Shown: positions 45,013 to 54,484 of the stretch, piece after piece
Position numbering within the stretch: the first letter of the stretch is position 1
Layout: each line of letters begins with the position of its first letter
NCBI RefSeq assembly: GCF_004341505.2
Contig: NZ_SLYP02000001.1
Coordinates: 2,814,501-2,878,500 of the forward strand
DNA from: Sphingomonas sp. JUb134
GTDB lineage: Bacteria; Pseudomonadota; Alphaproteobacteria; Sphingomonadales; Sphingomonadaceae
Direction: 5' to 3'
Length of the DNA stretch: 64,000 bases
Translations under genes and position numbers: made by a program
Notes under the pieces: model-generated
What the model was told of the DNA's origin: nothing
Database searches by the model: none
The model's input: the letters and a program-made list of their open reading frames with translations, nothing else

Positions 45013-45879
45013 TTGAACGAAGGCGGCCACCGCATCCAGATCGTGGTGAACCCGTCGGCAGGCCGGGTGCGCGGATCGACGCTGGCGAGGATCCGCACTG
45101 GCTTCGAGCGGGCTGGCGCGCAAGTGGTGCTCACCGAATGTGGGCCGGGGCGGCCGGTCACCATCGCGGGGGATGTCAGCCACGTCTGCGTGGTGGGCGG
45201 GGACGGCACCATCCGGCACGTCGCCGCCGCAATGTTGGCGGCCGAACGCGACCTTCCGCTCAGCATCTATCCGGCAGGAACCGTCAATCTGGCGCATCGG
45301 GAGCTACGCTCCCCGCTCGATCCGGATCGCTACGCCGCCTATGCGCTCGAGAGCCGGGAGCGGCCGCGGCACCATGCCCTGCGCGTGGGCCCGGCGCTGT
45401 GCCTCTCCTGCGCCAGCGTTGGACCGGACAGCCAGGCGGTCGCAGCCGTGTCGCCGCGGCTGAAGCGGCGGATCGGCCGCCTCGCTTATGGGGTCGCCTT
45501 CTTCCGGGTGCTCCTGAACTGGCCGCGCAAGCCGATCCGGCTCGCCTGGAAGGGCGGCGAACTGACGTGCGAGGCCGTCTATGTGGCCAAGGGCCGTTTC
45601 TTCGCCGGTCCGTGGAGCTTTGCGCCGGAAGCGGATCGCACCCGGCCCATCATGCACGTGGTCGCGCTGCGGACGGCCAGGCGCCGCGACGTCGTCCGCT
45701 TCGCATGGGCGCTGCTGCGCGGGCGCTGCCCCTCGGATGCCGCCAACCTCGTCGCGTTTTCGTGCACCGACCTGCTGGCGGAGGCCGACGAGCCGCTGCC
45801 GGTACAGGTCGACGGCGATGCAGAGGCCGTCCTGCCTGTGCGCATGACGATCGAACCCATCTCCTTTTCCGTCTGCTGA
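45013..45879 (+). CDS. Diacylglycerol kinase-like lipid kinase
   Basis: 288 residues with the DAGK catalytic fold: HRIQIVVNPSAGRVRGSTLA, the nucleotide loop VVGGDGTIRHVAAAM at about residues 55-70, and IYPAGTVNLAHRELRSPLD. The C-terminal lobe includes AVYVAKGRFFAGPWSFAPEA and DEPLPVQVDGDAE. The family phosphorylates lipids such as diacylglycerol or sphingoid bases; the specific substrate cannot be read, though sphingolipid-making bacteria make it notable. TTG start at 45013 is the best candidate. Only 5 bp separates it from the next gene, a phosphoethanolamine transferase-like gene, suggesting shared envelope lipid work. Confidence 0.82.
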   Translation: MNEGGHRIQIVVNPSAGRVRGSTLARIRTGFERAGAQVVLTECGPGRPVTIAGDVSHVCVVGGDGTIRHVAAAMLAAERDLPLSIYPAGTVNLAHRELRSPLDPDRYAAYALESRERPRHHALRVGPALCLSCASVGPDSQAVAAVSPRLKRRIGRLAYGVAFFRVLLNWPRKPIRLAWKGGELTCEAVYVAKGRFFAGPWSFAPEADRTRPIMHVVALRTARRRDVVRFAWALLRGRCPSDAANLVAFSCTDLLAEADEPLPVQVDGDAEAVLPVRMTIEPISFSVC

Positions 45880-45884
45880 GCGCC

Positions 45885-47558
45885 ATGCGAACGACTGCCA
45901 AGCTGCTCCTGATCCTGATCTATCTGCTCACAGGCGCAGGCGGCATCGCCGAGCGGCTCCAGTCGCTGGGCCTCTCGCCGGGATTGCCGATCTACCTTGG
46001 GCTCTTCGGGCTGCTGGCATTGGCGCTCGTTGCCGCCGCCTTCACCCGGCCTTGGGCACTGCGCTGGGCGCTGGCCACGCTCCTCTGTGCTGCCGCCTTC
46101 TTCCTCGACTCATACGAGGCGATCACGCGCGAGCCGATGAGCTACGACGCGTTCATCAACATGTGGAACTCGGCCGCGTCCGCACCGGAGGCGATCGATC
46201 AGCACGCCGGGGCGATGGCGGGGACGTTCGCGCGATCGTTGCTGTTGTTCGCGGGTCTCGTCCTGCCGCCGCAGGGCAGTCTGCGCCTGGGCAGGCTTGC
46301 TCCTGTCGCTCCCTTGGCTGGGGTCCTGCTGCTCGCCGGCATTCTCTTCGTGCGCGGCGGCGAAGGCGGAACGGGGCTCCCGGGTCCCTTCACCCCGCTC
46401 GCCTACTCCAGCCTCTTCCTCTACGAGCGCCTCGCGGAGGGTGCGCCACATCGGAAGCCGGTGACGCTTCGCACGGTGCGGCCGCCCAGCGGCGACATTG
46501 TGCTGATCGTCGACGAAAGCGTCGCGGGCAACTACCTCGACCTGAACTCCCCGAGCGGGGCACGCAGCGGCCTCCTGCAGCCGCCGCCGGGCGTTGCGGT
46601 GCACGATTTCGGCCTGGCCGCATCGATCACCAACTGCAGCGTCGGCAGCAACGTGACGCTGCGCCACGGCGGCACCCGCGAAGACTATCGCCGGATCAAC
46701 GCCACCATGCCCTCGATCTTCGACTATGCGAAGGCTGCCGGCCTCCGCACCGTCTACCTGGATGCGCAGGGCACGGGCGGCAGGCTCCAGAACCTGATGG
46801 ACGCGCAGGAACGGCAGCAGATCGACCGCTTCGTCCAGTTCGATCGCGCGCCCGTGCGCGACCGGGACATGGCGGTGGCGGACAGGCTTGCCGCATCGCT
46901 GCGCAACGGCACACCGGAGTTCGTGCTGGTCAACAAGGTGGGGGCGCACTTCCCGGTCCACGACAAATATCCCGACGCCTACATGCGCCATCGCCCAGCC
47001 CTGGCCCGCGGACGCTATGTCGGGATCAGCGACACCGGCGATCGCACCGGCTTCGGCGGCACGGCTGCCGAATGGGTCCGCTACCGCAATGCCTATCGCA
47101 ATACGCTCGACTGGAACGTCGGCGCCTTCTTCGACCGGCTGCTCGACGGCACCGACCTGTCGCGGGCGACGCTGATCTACACGTCCGATCACGGGCAGGA
47201 CCTGCACGAGACCGGCAGCCCGGGCAGCAACACCCATTGCAGCGGCGATCCGGTGCCACAGGAAGGGCTCGTCCCGCTGGTGGTGATCGATGCCGGAGGC
47301 CCGGCGGGGCTTTCCTGGACCAGGGCGGCAGCGGCAAACCGCAACCGGATGAGCCACTATCGGATCTTCCCGACCTTGCTGGGGCTGATGGGCTATCCGG
47401 AACCGGCCGTTCGCCGCCTCTATGGGGAAGCGCTGACGGCGCCGACCACAGACCCCTTCACCTTCAACACCCGGTTCAACGCCCGCCTGGGGCTGGAGCC
47501 ACGGTGGGAGAAGATCGATCTCGCCAAGATCGCGCCAGCGCCGCGTGACACGGAGTAG
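45885..47558 (+). CDS. Phosphoethanolamine transferase-like / sulfatase-family membrane protein
   Basis: 557 residues. Four or five N-terminal membrane segments (LLLILIYLLTGAGGIA, IYLGLFGLLALALVAAAF, LRWALATLLCAAAFFL, SLLLFAGLVLPP, APLAGVLLLAGILFV), then an alkaline-phosphatase-like periplasmic domain: GDIVLIVDESVAGNYLDL, SITNCSVGSNVTLRHG with the predicted nucleophile, FVLVNKVGAHFPVHDKYPDA and YTSDHGQDLHETG with metal ligands. Architecture as in EptA/OpgE-type enzymes that modify lipid A or glycans. ATG at 45885. Confidence 0.85.
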   Translation: MRTTAKLLLILIYLLTGAGGIAERLQSLGLSPGLPIYLGLFGLLALALVAAAFTRPWALRWALATLLCAAAFFLDSYEAITREPMSYDAFINMWNSAASAPEAIDQHAGAMAGTFARSLLLFAGLVLPPQGSLRLGRLAPVAPLAGVLLLAGILFVRGGEGGTGLPGPFTPLAYSSLFLYERLAEGAPHRKPVTLRTVRPPSGDIVLIVDESVAGNYLDLNSPSGARSGLLQPPPGVAVHDFGLAASITNCSVGSNVTLRHGGTREDYRRINATMPSIFDYAKAAGLRTVYLDAQGTGGRLQNLMDAQERQQIDRFVQFDRAPVRDRDMAVADRLAASLRNGTPEFVLVNKVGAHFPVHDKYPDAYMRHRPALARGRYVGISDTGDRTGFGGTAAEWVRYRNAYRNTLDWNVGAFFDRLLDGTDLSRATLIYTSDHGQDLHETGSPGSNTHCSGDPVPQEGLVPLVVIDAGGPAGLSWTRAAAANRNRMSHYRIFPTLLGLMGYPEPAVRRLYGEALTAPTTDPFTFNTRFNARLGLEPRWEKIDLAKIAPAPRDTE

Positions 47559-47595
47559 GCGCGAACACGCCCGGCGGTAGATAACTCTGGAAAGC

Positions 47596-47680
47596 TGGTG
47601 CGGGTGGTCGGACTCGAACCGACACTCCTTGCGGAACCGGATTTTGAGTCCGGCGCGTCTACCAATTTCACCACACCCGC
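47596..47680 (-). tRNA. tRNA-Leu(CAA)
   Basis: An 85-nt cloverleaf with class II variable arm: acceptor GCGGGTG/CACCCGC with encoded CCA, D-loop, anticodon loop CTCAAAA (anticodon CAA), variable arm TTCCGCAAGGAGTG region, T-loop GGTTCGAGTCC. Flanked by the sulfatase-family gene and comM. Confidence 0.95.
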
Positions 47681-47793
47681 ACGGTGCGCGCCGTCCCCCG
47701 GACGGCTGGTGGCGGGGCTATACGGCAGGGCATCCGCAAACGCCAGAGTCTGCGACTGCCCTGCGGCCGATCAGGCGAACCCCTGCTCCAACC

Positions 47794-49299
47794 TCAGGCG
47801 CGCGGCGGCTGGCGGCGATAGCTGAGCGCCTCGGCGACATGGAGCCGCCCGACGGTTTCTGCGCCCGCTAGGTCCGCGATGGTGCGCGCGACGCGAAGCA
47901 CGCGCGTGTAGCTGCGCGCGGAAAGCCGCATCGCCTCTGCCGCCTGGGCGAGCAGCTTCGCGCCGGGGGCGTCCGGCGTGGCGGTCGCCTCCAGCACCTC
48001 ACCGTCCGCCTCCGCATTGGTGCGCGCGGCGACATCCCGGTATCGGTGCGCCTGCACGGCACGGGCGGCGGCGACCCGCGCCCCGACCTCCGCCGATCCT
48101 TCGGCAGCCGGAGGCAGCGCGAGGTCCGCGGCGCTCACCGGCTGCATTTCCAGGTGGAGGTCGATGCGGTCGAGCAACGGGCCGGACACGCGCGCCTGAT
48201 AGTCGACGGCACAGCGCGGCGCCCGGGAGCAGGCCAGCGCCGGATCCCCCAGATGCCCGCAGCGGCATGGGTTCATCGCCGCGACCAGCTGGACGCGCGC
48301 GGGGAAGCTGACGTGCGCGTTCGCCCGGGCCACGCTGACGTTCCCCGTCTCCAGCGGCTGGCGCAGCGAATCGAGCACCGCGCGCTGGAACTCGGGCAGC
48401 TCGTCCAGGAACAGCACTCCCAGATGGGCGAGACTCACCTCTCCCGGCCGGACGCGAAGGCCCCCGCCCACCAGCGCGGCCATGGAGGCGGAGTGGTGCG
48501 GGGCGCGGTAGGGCCGCGCCCGCGTCATCCGACCGCCCGTGAGCGTGCCTGCGACCGAAGCGACCATCGAGACCTCCAGCGCCTCGCCCGAATCGAGCGG
48601 CGGGAGGATGCCGGGAAGGCAGGACGCGAGCAGCGACTTGCCCGCACCCGGCGGGCCCACCATCAGCAGGTTGTGACCGCCCGCCGCCGCGATCTCCAGC
48701 GCGCGCTTCGCGGTTTCCTGTCCCTTCACCCGCCGCAGGTCCGGTCCGGGTACCAGTTCCTCTGCCTCGCCCGGTGCGGGTTCGGGCAACAACTGTGTCC
48801 CTTTCAGGTGGTTGAGCAGACCGATCAGGTCGGTCGCGGCGCAGATGCTGCCCCCCGCCCACGCCGCTTCGGCGCCCTGCGCTGCCGGGCAGATCAGCCC
48901 CAGGCCGCGCTCCGACGCGTGGAGTGCCGCCAGCAGCACCCCGGGCGTGGCCGCGATACGACCGTCCAGGCCGAGTTCCCCCACCACCAGATATTCGGAC
49001 AGCGTCTCCGCATCGACGACGCCCATCGCCGCCAACAGCCCCAGCGCGATCGGGAGATCATAGTGCGATCCCTCCTTGGGCAGGTCCGCAGGGGAGAGGT
49101 TGACCGTGATCCGCTTGGGCGGGAGCGACAGGCCGATCGCGGCGATGGCGGCGCGGACGCGTTCGCGGCTTTCGCCCACCGCCTTGTCCGGCAGCCCTAC
49201 CACGACGAATGCCGGCACGCCGGGCGCCAGTTGCACCTGCGCCTCGACCGCGCGCGCCTCCAGCCCGAGATACGCCGCCGTCGATACGATCGCGACCAT
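47794..49299 (-). CDS. comM: YifB/ComM-family Mg-chelatase-like AAA+ ATPase
   Basis: 501 residues. N-terminal lon-like domain VAIVSTAAYLGLEARAVEAQ, VPAFVVVGLPDKAVGESRER, RITVNLSPADLPKEGSHYDL; AAA+ Walker A LMVGPPGAGKSLLA, Walker B GVLFLDELPEF, and AAMNPCRCGHLGD with the Cys cluster; C-terminal Mg_chelatase_C (YTRVLRVARTIADLAGAETV). In naturally competent bacteria ComM drives branch migration of incoming DNA. ATG at 49299 after a G-rich ribosome site. Confidence 0.93.
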   Translation of the reverse strand: MVAIVSTAAYLGLEARAVEAQVQLAPGVPAFVVVGLPDKAVGESRERVRAAIAAIGLSLPPKRITVNLSPADLPKEGSHYDLPIALGLLAAMGVVDAETLSEYLVVGELGLDGRIAATPGVLLAALHASERGLGLICPAAQGAEAAWAGGSICAATDLIGLLNHLKGTQLLPEPAPGEAEELVPGPDLRRVKGQETAKRALEIAAAGGHNLLMVGPPGAGKSLLASCLPGILPPLDSGEALEVSMVASVAGTLTGGRMTRARPYRAPHHSASMAALVGGGLRVRPGEVSLAHLGVLFLDELPEFQRAVLDSLRQPLETGNVSVARANAHVSFPARVQLVAAMNPCRCGHLGDPALACSRAPRCAVDYQARVSGPLLDRIDLHLEMQPVSAADLALPPAAEGSAEVGARVAAARAVQAHRYRDVAARTNAEADGEVLEATATPDAPGAKLLAQAAEAMRLSARSYTRVLRVARTIADLAGAETVGRLHVAEALSYRRQPPRA

Positions 49300-49440
49300 G
49301 CTGCCCCCCCCTGTCCCCCGCCACTGCATAGCCGGTTTCCGGGGAAGGAAAACAGCCGAGCGTGTCTTGCCCTGACAACACACATGCCCCACATCGAACC
49401 GGTGATGGTCGGTTCCCGATCCTGTCCCGGCACAGCCGCG

Positions 49441-49469
49441 TTGACTTGGAGGGGCGGCTTGCCTATGGG
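49441..49469 (+). promoter_or_regulatory. Sigma70-type promoter upstream of rpmH
   Basis: TTGACT (49441-49446), 17-bp spacer, TATGGG (49464-49469). It points toward rpmH, whose ATG lies 75 bp further on. A terminator-like hairpin lies between, so transcripts may be partly attenuated. Confidence 0.5.
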
Positions 49470-49482
49470 CTGCGGGCACACG

Positions 49483-49505
49483 GCCGCCGTTCAGGGCGGC
49501 TTTTT
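49483..49505 (+). terminator. Intrinsic terminator between promoter and rpmH
   Basis: GCCGCC-GTTCAG-GGCGGC followed directly by TTTTT. Perfect 6-bp stem. No plus-strand gene ends upstream, so it probably attenuates the rpmH-rnpA-yidD-yidC transcript or ends a very short RNA. Confidence 0.65.
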
Positions 49506-49543
49506 CCGTTATTGTAGACGTTCGATATCCCGGGGAATGAGTG

Positions 49544-49678
49544 ATGAAGCGGACCTTTCAGCCGAGCAACCTGGTGCGTTCGCGTCGCCACGGCTTCCGG
49601 ACTCGCATGGCGACGCCGGGTGGCCGCAAGGTGATTCGCGCCCGTCGCAACCGCGGCCGCAAGAAGCTGTCGGCCTGA
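49544..49678 (+). CDS. rpmH: Ribosomal protein L34
   Basis: 44 residues, [20 protein letters not shown] and the Arg/Lys-rich rest ending GRKKLSA: complete bacterial L34, binding 23S rRNA. CGGGGA upstream at good spacing selects the ATG at 49544. The 3' end overlaps the start of the RNase P protein frame. First gene of the rpmH-rnpA-yidD-yidC-engB cluster. Confidence 0.98.
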   Translation: MKRTFQPSNLVRSRRHGFRTRMATPGGRKVIRARRNRGRKKLSA

Positions 49679-50001
49679 CGCGCCTTACCCGTCGCAGCGA
49701 GTATCTCGCTGCGAACGGAGGCAAGCGTGCGCCGATGCCGGGCTTCGTGCTGCTGGTGCGCGCGCGCGAGGATGCCGATCCGACGATGCGGATCGGCATC
49801 ACCGTATCCAAGAAAGTCGGCAACGCCGTCGCCCGCAACCGGGTGAAGCGGCGTTTCCGTGCGCTTGCGCGCGAGGTCCTGCCGACTGCAGGCATCGCCG
49901 GTGCCGACCATGTGCTGATCGGACGCACCTCCGCGATCGAGCGGCCCTATGAGTCGCTCAAGACCGAACTGGTCAAGGCGCTGCGCAAGGTGACCCGGTG
50001 A
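49675..50001 (+). CDS. rnpA: RNase P protein component
   Basis: About 109 residues: [80 protein letters not shown]. All RnpA landmarks, including the R-N-R-x-K-R-R-x-R box that binds the RNA subunit. No ATG/GTG/TTG starts the conserved part; the best local codon is a CTG at 49675 overlapping the rpmH stop. The same frame is open upstream across all of rpmH to an ATG at 49537. Confidence 0.9.
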   Translation: MTRLTRRSEYLAANGGKRAPMPGFVLLVRAREDADPTMRIGITVSKKVGNAVARNRVKRRFRALAREVLPTAGIAGADHVLIGRTSAIERPYESLKTELVKALRKVTR

Positions 50002-50008
50002 CCGCCGG

Positions 50009-50257
50009 GTGCCTTCCTCCCCCCTCTTCTTTCGGCGCCGTGCGGTGATCGCACGGCTGCTGATCCTCGTCGCGCGCGGCTGGCAGTTGGGTCCCTCGGT
50101 GATCCTGCCCTCCAGTTGCCGCTACAGCCCAAGCTGTTCGGCCTATGCAATCGAGGCGCTTGGCCGCTATGGCGCGCTGAAGGGCAGCTGGCTTGCGGCG
50201 CGTCGGATCGCGCGTTGCCATCCGTGGGGCGGCCACGGCTACGATCCGGTACCATGA
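50009..50257 (+). CDS. yidD: Membrane protein insertion efficiency factor YidD
   Basis: 82 residues. IARLLILVARGWQLGPSVIL, PSSCRYSPSCSAYAIEALGR, YGALKGSWLAARRIARCHPW: the conserved Cys-rich YidD core (C-R-Y-x-P-S-C-S-x-Y and R-C-H-P-W-x-x-x-G-Y-D-P-V-P). It sits at the inner membrane and assists YidC/Sec insertion. GTG start at 50009. Between rnpA and yidC, the usual order. Confidence 0.95.
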   Translation: MPSSPLFFRRRAVIARLLILVARGWQLGPSVILPSSCRYSPSCSAYAIEALGRYGALKGSWLAARRIARCHPWGGHGYDPVP

Positions 50258-50282
50258 CGACCGAGCACACAGGGATTAGTCG

Positions 50283-51983
50283 GTGAAGAACGACCAGAAG
50301 AACTTCGTCCTCTTCGCGGTGCTGGCCGCGGTGATCCTGTTCGGTTGGCAGCCGATCGCCAGCTACTTCTTCCCGGCCGCGAACCCGCCGGCGACCAAGA
50401 TCGTCGAGGGCAAGAGCGAGGTGGTGCCGAACCCGGGCGCCGATCCGGCCGCCGATTCGCCCACGGCCGTGCGCGACCGCGCGCTCGTGCTGCGCGAAAC
50501 GCCGCGCATCGCCATCGAAACGCCGCGGCTGAAGGGCTCGATCAACCTCAAGGGCGCGCGCATCGACGACCTGGTGCTCACCCGCCACAAGGAAACGATC
50601 GCCAAGAACAGCGACCCGATCCGCATCCTGTCGCCCTCTGGCACCGGTGACGCCTATTTCGCCAGCTTCGGCTGGTCCGGAAACGGCGTCCAGGCGCCCG
50701 GCGCAGACACCGTCTGGCAGGCCAGCGGCACGCGCCTGACCCCGTCGACGCCGGTCACGCTCACGACCCAGGTAGGCGGCCAGCGCTATGCGATCCAGAT
50801 CGCGGTCGACGATGGCTATATGTTCACCGTCCGCCAGACGATCGGCAACGCAGGCACGCATCCGGTGCAGGCAGCGACCTACGGGCTGCTCAGCCGCCGT
50901 GCTCCGCCGCGCGACAAGGACACGTGGAGCATCCACTCGGGCCCGATCTACGAGATCAAGGGCGGCGTGAACTTCGACGTCAACTACACCGACGTCGACG
51001 AGGCGCCGCAGAAGTTCGATACCCAAGGCGGCTGGGCCGGCTTCACCGACCATTACTGGCTGACTGCGCTGGTGCCGGATCAGGGCAAGAGCAACGTCAT
51101 CCAGTTCCGCAACACCGGCGACAACGTCCACCAGGCGGACTACCGCCCGGCCACCCTGTCCACCGTGCAGCCGGGCCAGCAGGTGACCGCGACCTCGCGC
51201 TTCTTCGCGGGCGCCAAGGAAGTCGACCTGCTCGACCGCTATGAGGATGCGGGCGTGGTCCAGTTCGGCAATGCAATCGACTGGGGCTGGTTCGGCATCG
51301 TCGAGAAGCCGATCTTCGCTTATCTCGATTGGCTGTTCCGCATGATCGGCAACTTCGGCGTGGCGATCATCCTGCTGACCCTCACCATTCGCCTGCTGAT
51401 GTTCCCGATCGCGCAGCGCCAGTTCGCCTCCATGGCGGCGATGCGCGCGCTCCAGCCCAAACTGAAGACGCTGCAGGAGCGCTACAAGGACGACAAGCCC
51501 CGCCTCCAGCAGGAGATGATGGCGCTGTACAAGCAGGAGAAGGTGAACCCGGTCGCGGGCTGCCTGCCGACGCTGCTGCAGATCCCGGTGTTCTACGCGC
51601 TTTACAAGGTGCTGATGCTCACCATCGAGATGCGTCACCAGCCATTCGTCGGCTGGATCAAGGACCTCTCGGCACCCGATCCGCTGACGCCGGTCAACCT
51701 GTTCGGCCTCCTGCCGTTCACGCCGCCGAGCTTCATCGCGATCGGCGTGATCCCGATCCTCTTGGGCGTGTCGATGTACTTCCAGTTCAAGCTGAACCCG
51801 CAGCCGATGGATGACGCACAGAAGCAGGTGTTCGGCCTGATGCCGTGGGTGATGATGTTCATCATGGCGCCGTTCGCGGTCGGCCTGCAGGTCTACTGGA
51901 TCACGTCCAACCTGCTGACCATCGCGCAGCAGCAGCTGCTGTATTCGCGCCACCCCGGCCTGAAGACGGCGCCCGCCAAGTGA
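50283..51983 (+). CDS. yidC: Membrane protein insertase YidC
   Basis: 566 residues. N-terminal membrane segment ([15 protein letters not shown]), a periplasmic P1 domain of about 300 residues ([40 protein letters not shown]), then the conserved five-span core: [20 protein letters not shown] with the hydrophilic groove, the [20 protein letters not shown] loop, [38 protein letters not shown], and [20 protein letters not shown]. Complete and typical for Gram-negatives. Overlaps engB by 4 bp (GTGA). Confidence 0.97.
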   Translation: MKNDQKNFVLFAVLAAVILFGWQPIASYFFPAANPPATKIVEGKSEVVPNPGADPAADSPTAVRDRALVLRETPRIAIETPRLKGSINLKGARIDDLVLTRHKETIAKNSDPIRILSPSGTGDAYFASFGWSGNGVQAPGADTVWQASGTRLTPSTPVTLTTQVGGQRYAIQIAVDDGYMFTVRQTIGNAGTHPVQAATYGLLSRRAPPRDKDTWSIHSGPIYEIKGGVNFDVNYTDVDEAPQKFDTQGGWAGFTDHYWLTALVPDQGKSNVIQFRNTGDNVHQADYRPATLSTVQPGQQVTATSRFFAGAKEVDLLDRYEDAGVVQFGNAIDWGWFGIVEKPIFAYLDWLFRMIGNFGVAIILLTLTIRLLMFPIAQRQFASMAAMRALQPKLKTLQERYKDDKPRLQQEMMALYKQEKVNPVAGCLPTLLQIPVFYALYKVLMLTIEMRHQPFVGWIKDLSAPDPLTPVNLFGLLPFTPPSFIAIGVIPILLGVSMYFQFKLNPQPMDDAQKQVFGLMPWVMMFIMAPFAVGLQVYWITSNLLTIAQQQLLYSRHPGLKTAPAK

Positions 51984-52639
51984 CGGACGTCCCCGCCCCC
52001 ATCGAGGCGTTCGACGCGGAGGCGATCGAAGCGGCGCGCAAGCTGTTCGCCGGGCCGATCACCTTCCTGCGCTCGGCCCCGGCACTCCAGCACCTGCCCG
52101 ATCCGGTGGTGCCGGAGATCGCCTTTGCCGGGCGTTCGAACGTCGGCAAGTCGTCGCTGCTGAACGCGCTCACCGGTCGCAACAGCCTGGCGCGCACCTC
52201 GGTGACGCCGGGCCGCACGCAGGAGCTGAACTTCTTCGACGTGGGCGATCCGCTGCGGTTCCGACTGGTCGACATGCCTGGCTATGGCTTTGCCAAGGCG
52301 CCCAAGGATGTCGTCCGCAAATGGCGCTACCTCGTGAACGACTATCTGCGCGGGCGCGTGGTGCTCAAGCGGACGCTTGTGCTGATCGACTCGCGCCACG
52401 GCATCAAGGACGTCGATCGCGAGGTGCTGGAGATGCTGGACAAGGCAGCGGTCAGCTACCGTGTCGTCCTGACCAAGGCGGACAAGATCAAGGCGAGCGA
52501 ACTTGCCGCCGTACATGCCGCCACGGTTGCCGAAGCACGCAAGCGCCCCGCCGCGCATCCGGAGGTGCTCGCCACCTCGAGCGAAAAGGGCATGGGCATC
52601 CCCGAACTCCGCGCGGCCGTCATCGAATCGATCGACTGA
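51980..52639 (+). CDS. engB: Ribosome biogenesis GTPase EngB/YihA
   Basis: 219 residues from the GTG at 51980 overlapping the yidC stop. G1 [16 protein letters not shown]2 [15 protein letters not shown]3 [15 protein letters not shown]4 [10 protein letters not shown]5 [15 protein letters not shown] Ras-like GTPase needed for large-subunit maturation. Coupled to yidC as in other alphaproteobacteria. Confidence 0.95.
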   Translation: MTDVPAPIEAFDAEAIEAARKLFAGPITFLRSAPALQHLPDPVVPEIAFAGRSNVGKSSLLNALTGRNSLARTSVTPGRTQELNFFDVGDPLRFRLVDMPGYGFAKAPKDVVRKWRYLVNDYLRGRVVLKRTLVLIDSRHGIKDVDREVLEMLDKAAVSYRVVLTKADKIKASELAAVHAATVAEARKRPAAHPEVLATSSEKGMGIPELRAAVIESID

Positions 52640-52652
52640 CGCGCGGGCTGGT

Positions 52653-53279
52653 TCAGCCGCCCCCGCCCTGGCCGCCGCGGCCGAAGAACCATCCGAGCCC
52701 GCCGCCGATCGCCGCAACCGACAGGATGCAGGCGATCACCATCAGCAGCCCGTCGCGTACCAGTAGGGCCAGCCCGAACGACAGGATCGCCACCATCGGC
52801 AGCGTGCTGGCGAACGGCAGCAGCTCGAGCGGCGGCACCGTGGTGCACAGCGCGATGATCGCGATCGCCGCGATCTTGATCATCGGCCCCTTGGTGAGCG
52901 CCGGCAGGCGACCGTGGAACCAGCCGTCGAGCCACTTGGCAACGGGCCGCATCTTGTCCGCGACCTTGACCAGCTTCTCGCCCTTCAGGCCGCGGTTCGC
53001 GAGGAATCCGGGAAGCCACAGGTCCTTGCGCCCGAACAGCAGCTGAAGCGCGAGCAGCACCATGACCACCGCCATCGCGGTGGGCAGGCCCGGGATGCCG
53101 CCCACCGGCGAAATATCGATCAACGGGAAGATGATGAAGAAGGGGCCGTAGGCGCGGTGGCCCATCGCTTCGACGGCGTCGCCGAGCTTCGCCTTGTCCT
53201 GCCCGGCCCCTTCGCCGAGCTCCTTGAGCCGGTCGAGCACATCGCCGACGCTCTGCGGGTCCTGGTTCTTCTCCGTCAT
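52653..53279 (-). CDS. Exopolysaccharide synthesis protein ExoD-like
   Basis: 208 residues. After a charged start (MTEKNQDPQSVGDVLDRLKE), a core FFIIFPLIDISPVGGIPGLP, AMAVVMVLLALQLLFGRKDL then IKIAAIAIIALCTTVPPLEL, LPFASTLPMVAILSFGLALL, with a Gly-rich tail. Matches the ExoD membrane family (Rhizobium exoD), implicated in exopolysaccharide production and alkali tolerance; biochemical function unknown. Convergent with engB. Confidence 0.88.
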   Translation of the reverse strand: MTEKNQDPQSVGDVLDRLKELGEGAGQDKAKLGDAVEAMGHRAYGPFFIIFPLIDISPVGGIPGLPTAMAVVMVLLALQLLFGRKDLWLPGFLANRGLKGEKLVKVADKMRPVAKWLDGWFHGRLPALTKGPMIKIAAIAIIALCTTVPPLELLPFASTLPMVAILSFGLALLVRDGLLMVIACILSVAAIGGGLGWFFGRGGQGGGG

Positions 53280-53343
53280 CGTTGCGCCAACGGAATTGTC
53301 GCAAGGCGGTTCCGTTGCGCGGAGCGGCAGGCTAGACCGCGGC

Positions 53344-54015
53344 ATGCTCAAGCTCATCCTCGGCAACAAGGCCTATTCCTCCTGGTCCCTGCGCGGCTGG
53401 CTCGCGGCCAAGCTCTCGGGGCTCCCCTTCGAGGAGGTGGTCGTCCCCCTCTATGACGAGGGTTGGGATCGCCGACGTGAGGGCGACGAGTTCGCCCCCT
53501 CCTCGGGCAAGGTGCCGATCCTGTGGGACGGCGACGTGGTGGTCTGGGACAGCCTGGCGATCGTGGAATATCTGAACGAGAAGTCGGGCGGTGACCGGTT
53601 CTGGCCGGCGGACGCGGCCGCCCGCGCCATGGCGCGCTCGATGGCCGCAGAGATGCACTCCGGCTTCCAGGCGCTGCGTCGCAAGCACAGCATGAACATC
53701 CGCCAGGTCTATCCCCCGGCCCGCCTCGACAACGACGTGGTCCACGACGTCACCCGCATCCTCGAGCTGTGGGCGCAGGCGCGCGCGCGGTTCGGCGGCA
53801 CCGGTGAGTTCCTGTTCGGCGAGTTCGGCGCGGTGGATGCGATGTTCGCGCCGGTGGTGACCCGCTTCGTCACCTATTCGATCCCGATGCCGCCGTTCGC
53901 CGCGGCCTATATGCAGGCGGTGCTCTCCCACCGCTGGATGCAGGACTGGATCGCGAGTGCCCAGGAAGAGGAATGGGTGATCGAGCGGTTCGAACAGACG
54001 GCCGACGCCCGCTAG
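53344..54015 (+). CDS. Glutathione S-transferase family protein
   Basis: 223 residues. Thioredoxin-like N-terminus LKLILGNKAYSSWSLRGWLA with the Ser-Ser-W-S site, SGKVPILWDGDVVVWDSLAI (cis-Pro and E/D-S motif), then the all-helical domain with MAAEMHSGFQALRRKHSMNI. Matches the MAA-isomerase-like/GstZ-like group widespread in alphaproteobacteria. Substrate unknown. Its stop overlaps that of the convergent cupin gene. Confidence 0.92.
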   Translation: MLKLILGNKAYSSWSLRGWLAAKLSGLPFEEVVVPLYDEGWDRRREGDEFAPSSGKVPILWDGDVVVWDSLAIVEYLNEKSGGDRFWPADAAARAMARSMAAEMHSGFQALRRKHSMNIRQVYPPARLDNDVVHDVTRILELWAQARARFGGTGEFLFGEFGAVDAMFAPVVTRFVTYSIPMPPFAAAYMQAVLSHRWMQDWIASAQEEEWVIERFEQTADAR

Positions 54016-54470
54016 GCCGGTTTTCCACCCACGCGATATCCCTCTCCCGGTGTCAGCATCATGTCGATGTCGGGATAGTGGCACCGGCTCTGCGCCGGCC
54101 GGCCGACGGCCACGAAGACGCAGTCCGCGTCGCTGCGGTTCTGAAGCACATGTCCATTGCCGTCGTTCTTGGGGAATGCGGCGCAATCGCCGGCCCGCAT
54201 CACCGTCTCGCCGGAGTCGTCAACCAGGATGGCTTCCCCCGACAGGATGGCGACGAATTCGTCCTCCCCTTCGTGCCAGTGTCGTTGCGAGGACCAGGCG
54301 CCGGGGTGCAGGACGACGTGGCTGACGCCGAAATCCGCAAGTCCACTCGCAGGCGCAAGGCGCCGATACCACCGCCCCTGGACCGCCTCCCGAAACGGCG
54401 CCGGATAGCCGGTCGCATTGGTCTGCGGGATTGTGTCGAGGTCCAGCTTGGGCAATGCCCCCTCCGTCAT
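54012..54470 (-). CDS. Cupin domain protein
   Basis: 152 residues. VSHVVLHPGAWSSQRHWHEG, EDEFVAILSGEAILVDDSGE, MRAGDCAAFPKNDGNGHVLQ, SDADCVFVAVGRP: a single cupin barrel with H-W-H-x(3)-D-E metal motif. The family includes sugar-binding and small-molecule dioxygenases; substrate unknown. Starts 15 bp from the divergent dapE. Confidence 0.9.
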   Translation of the reverse strand: MTEGALPKLDLDTIPQTNATGYPAPFREAVQGRWYRRLAPASGLADFGVSHVVLHPGAWSSQRHWHEGEDEFVAILSGEAILVDDSGETVMRAGDCAAFPKNDGNGHVLQNRSDADCVFVAVGRPAQSRCHYPDIDMMLTPGEGYRVGGKPA

Positions 54471-54484
54471 TTGAGGGAACCAGC

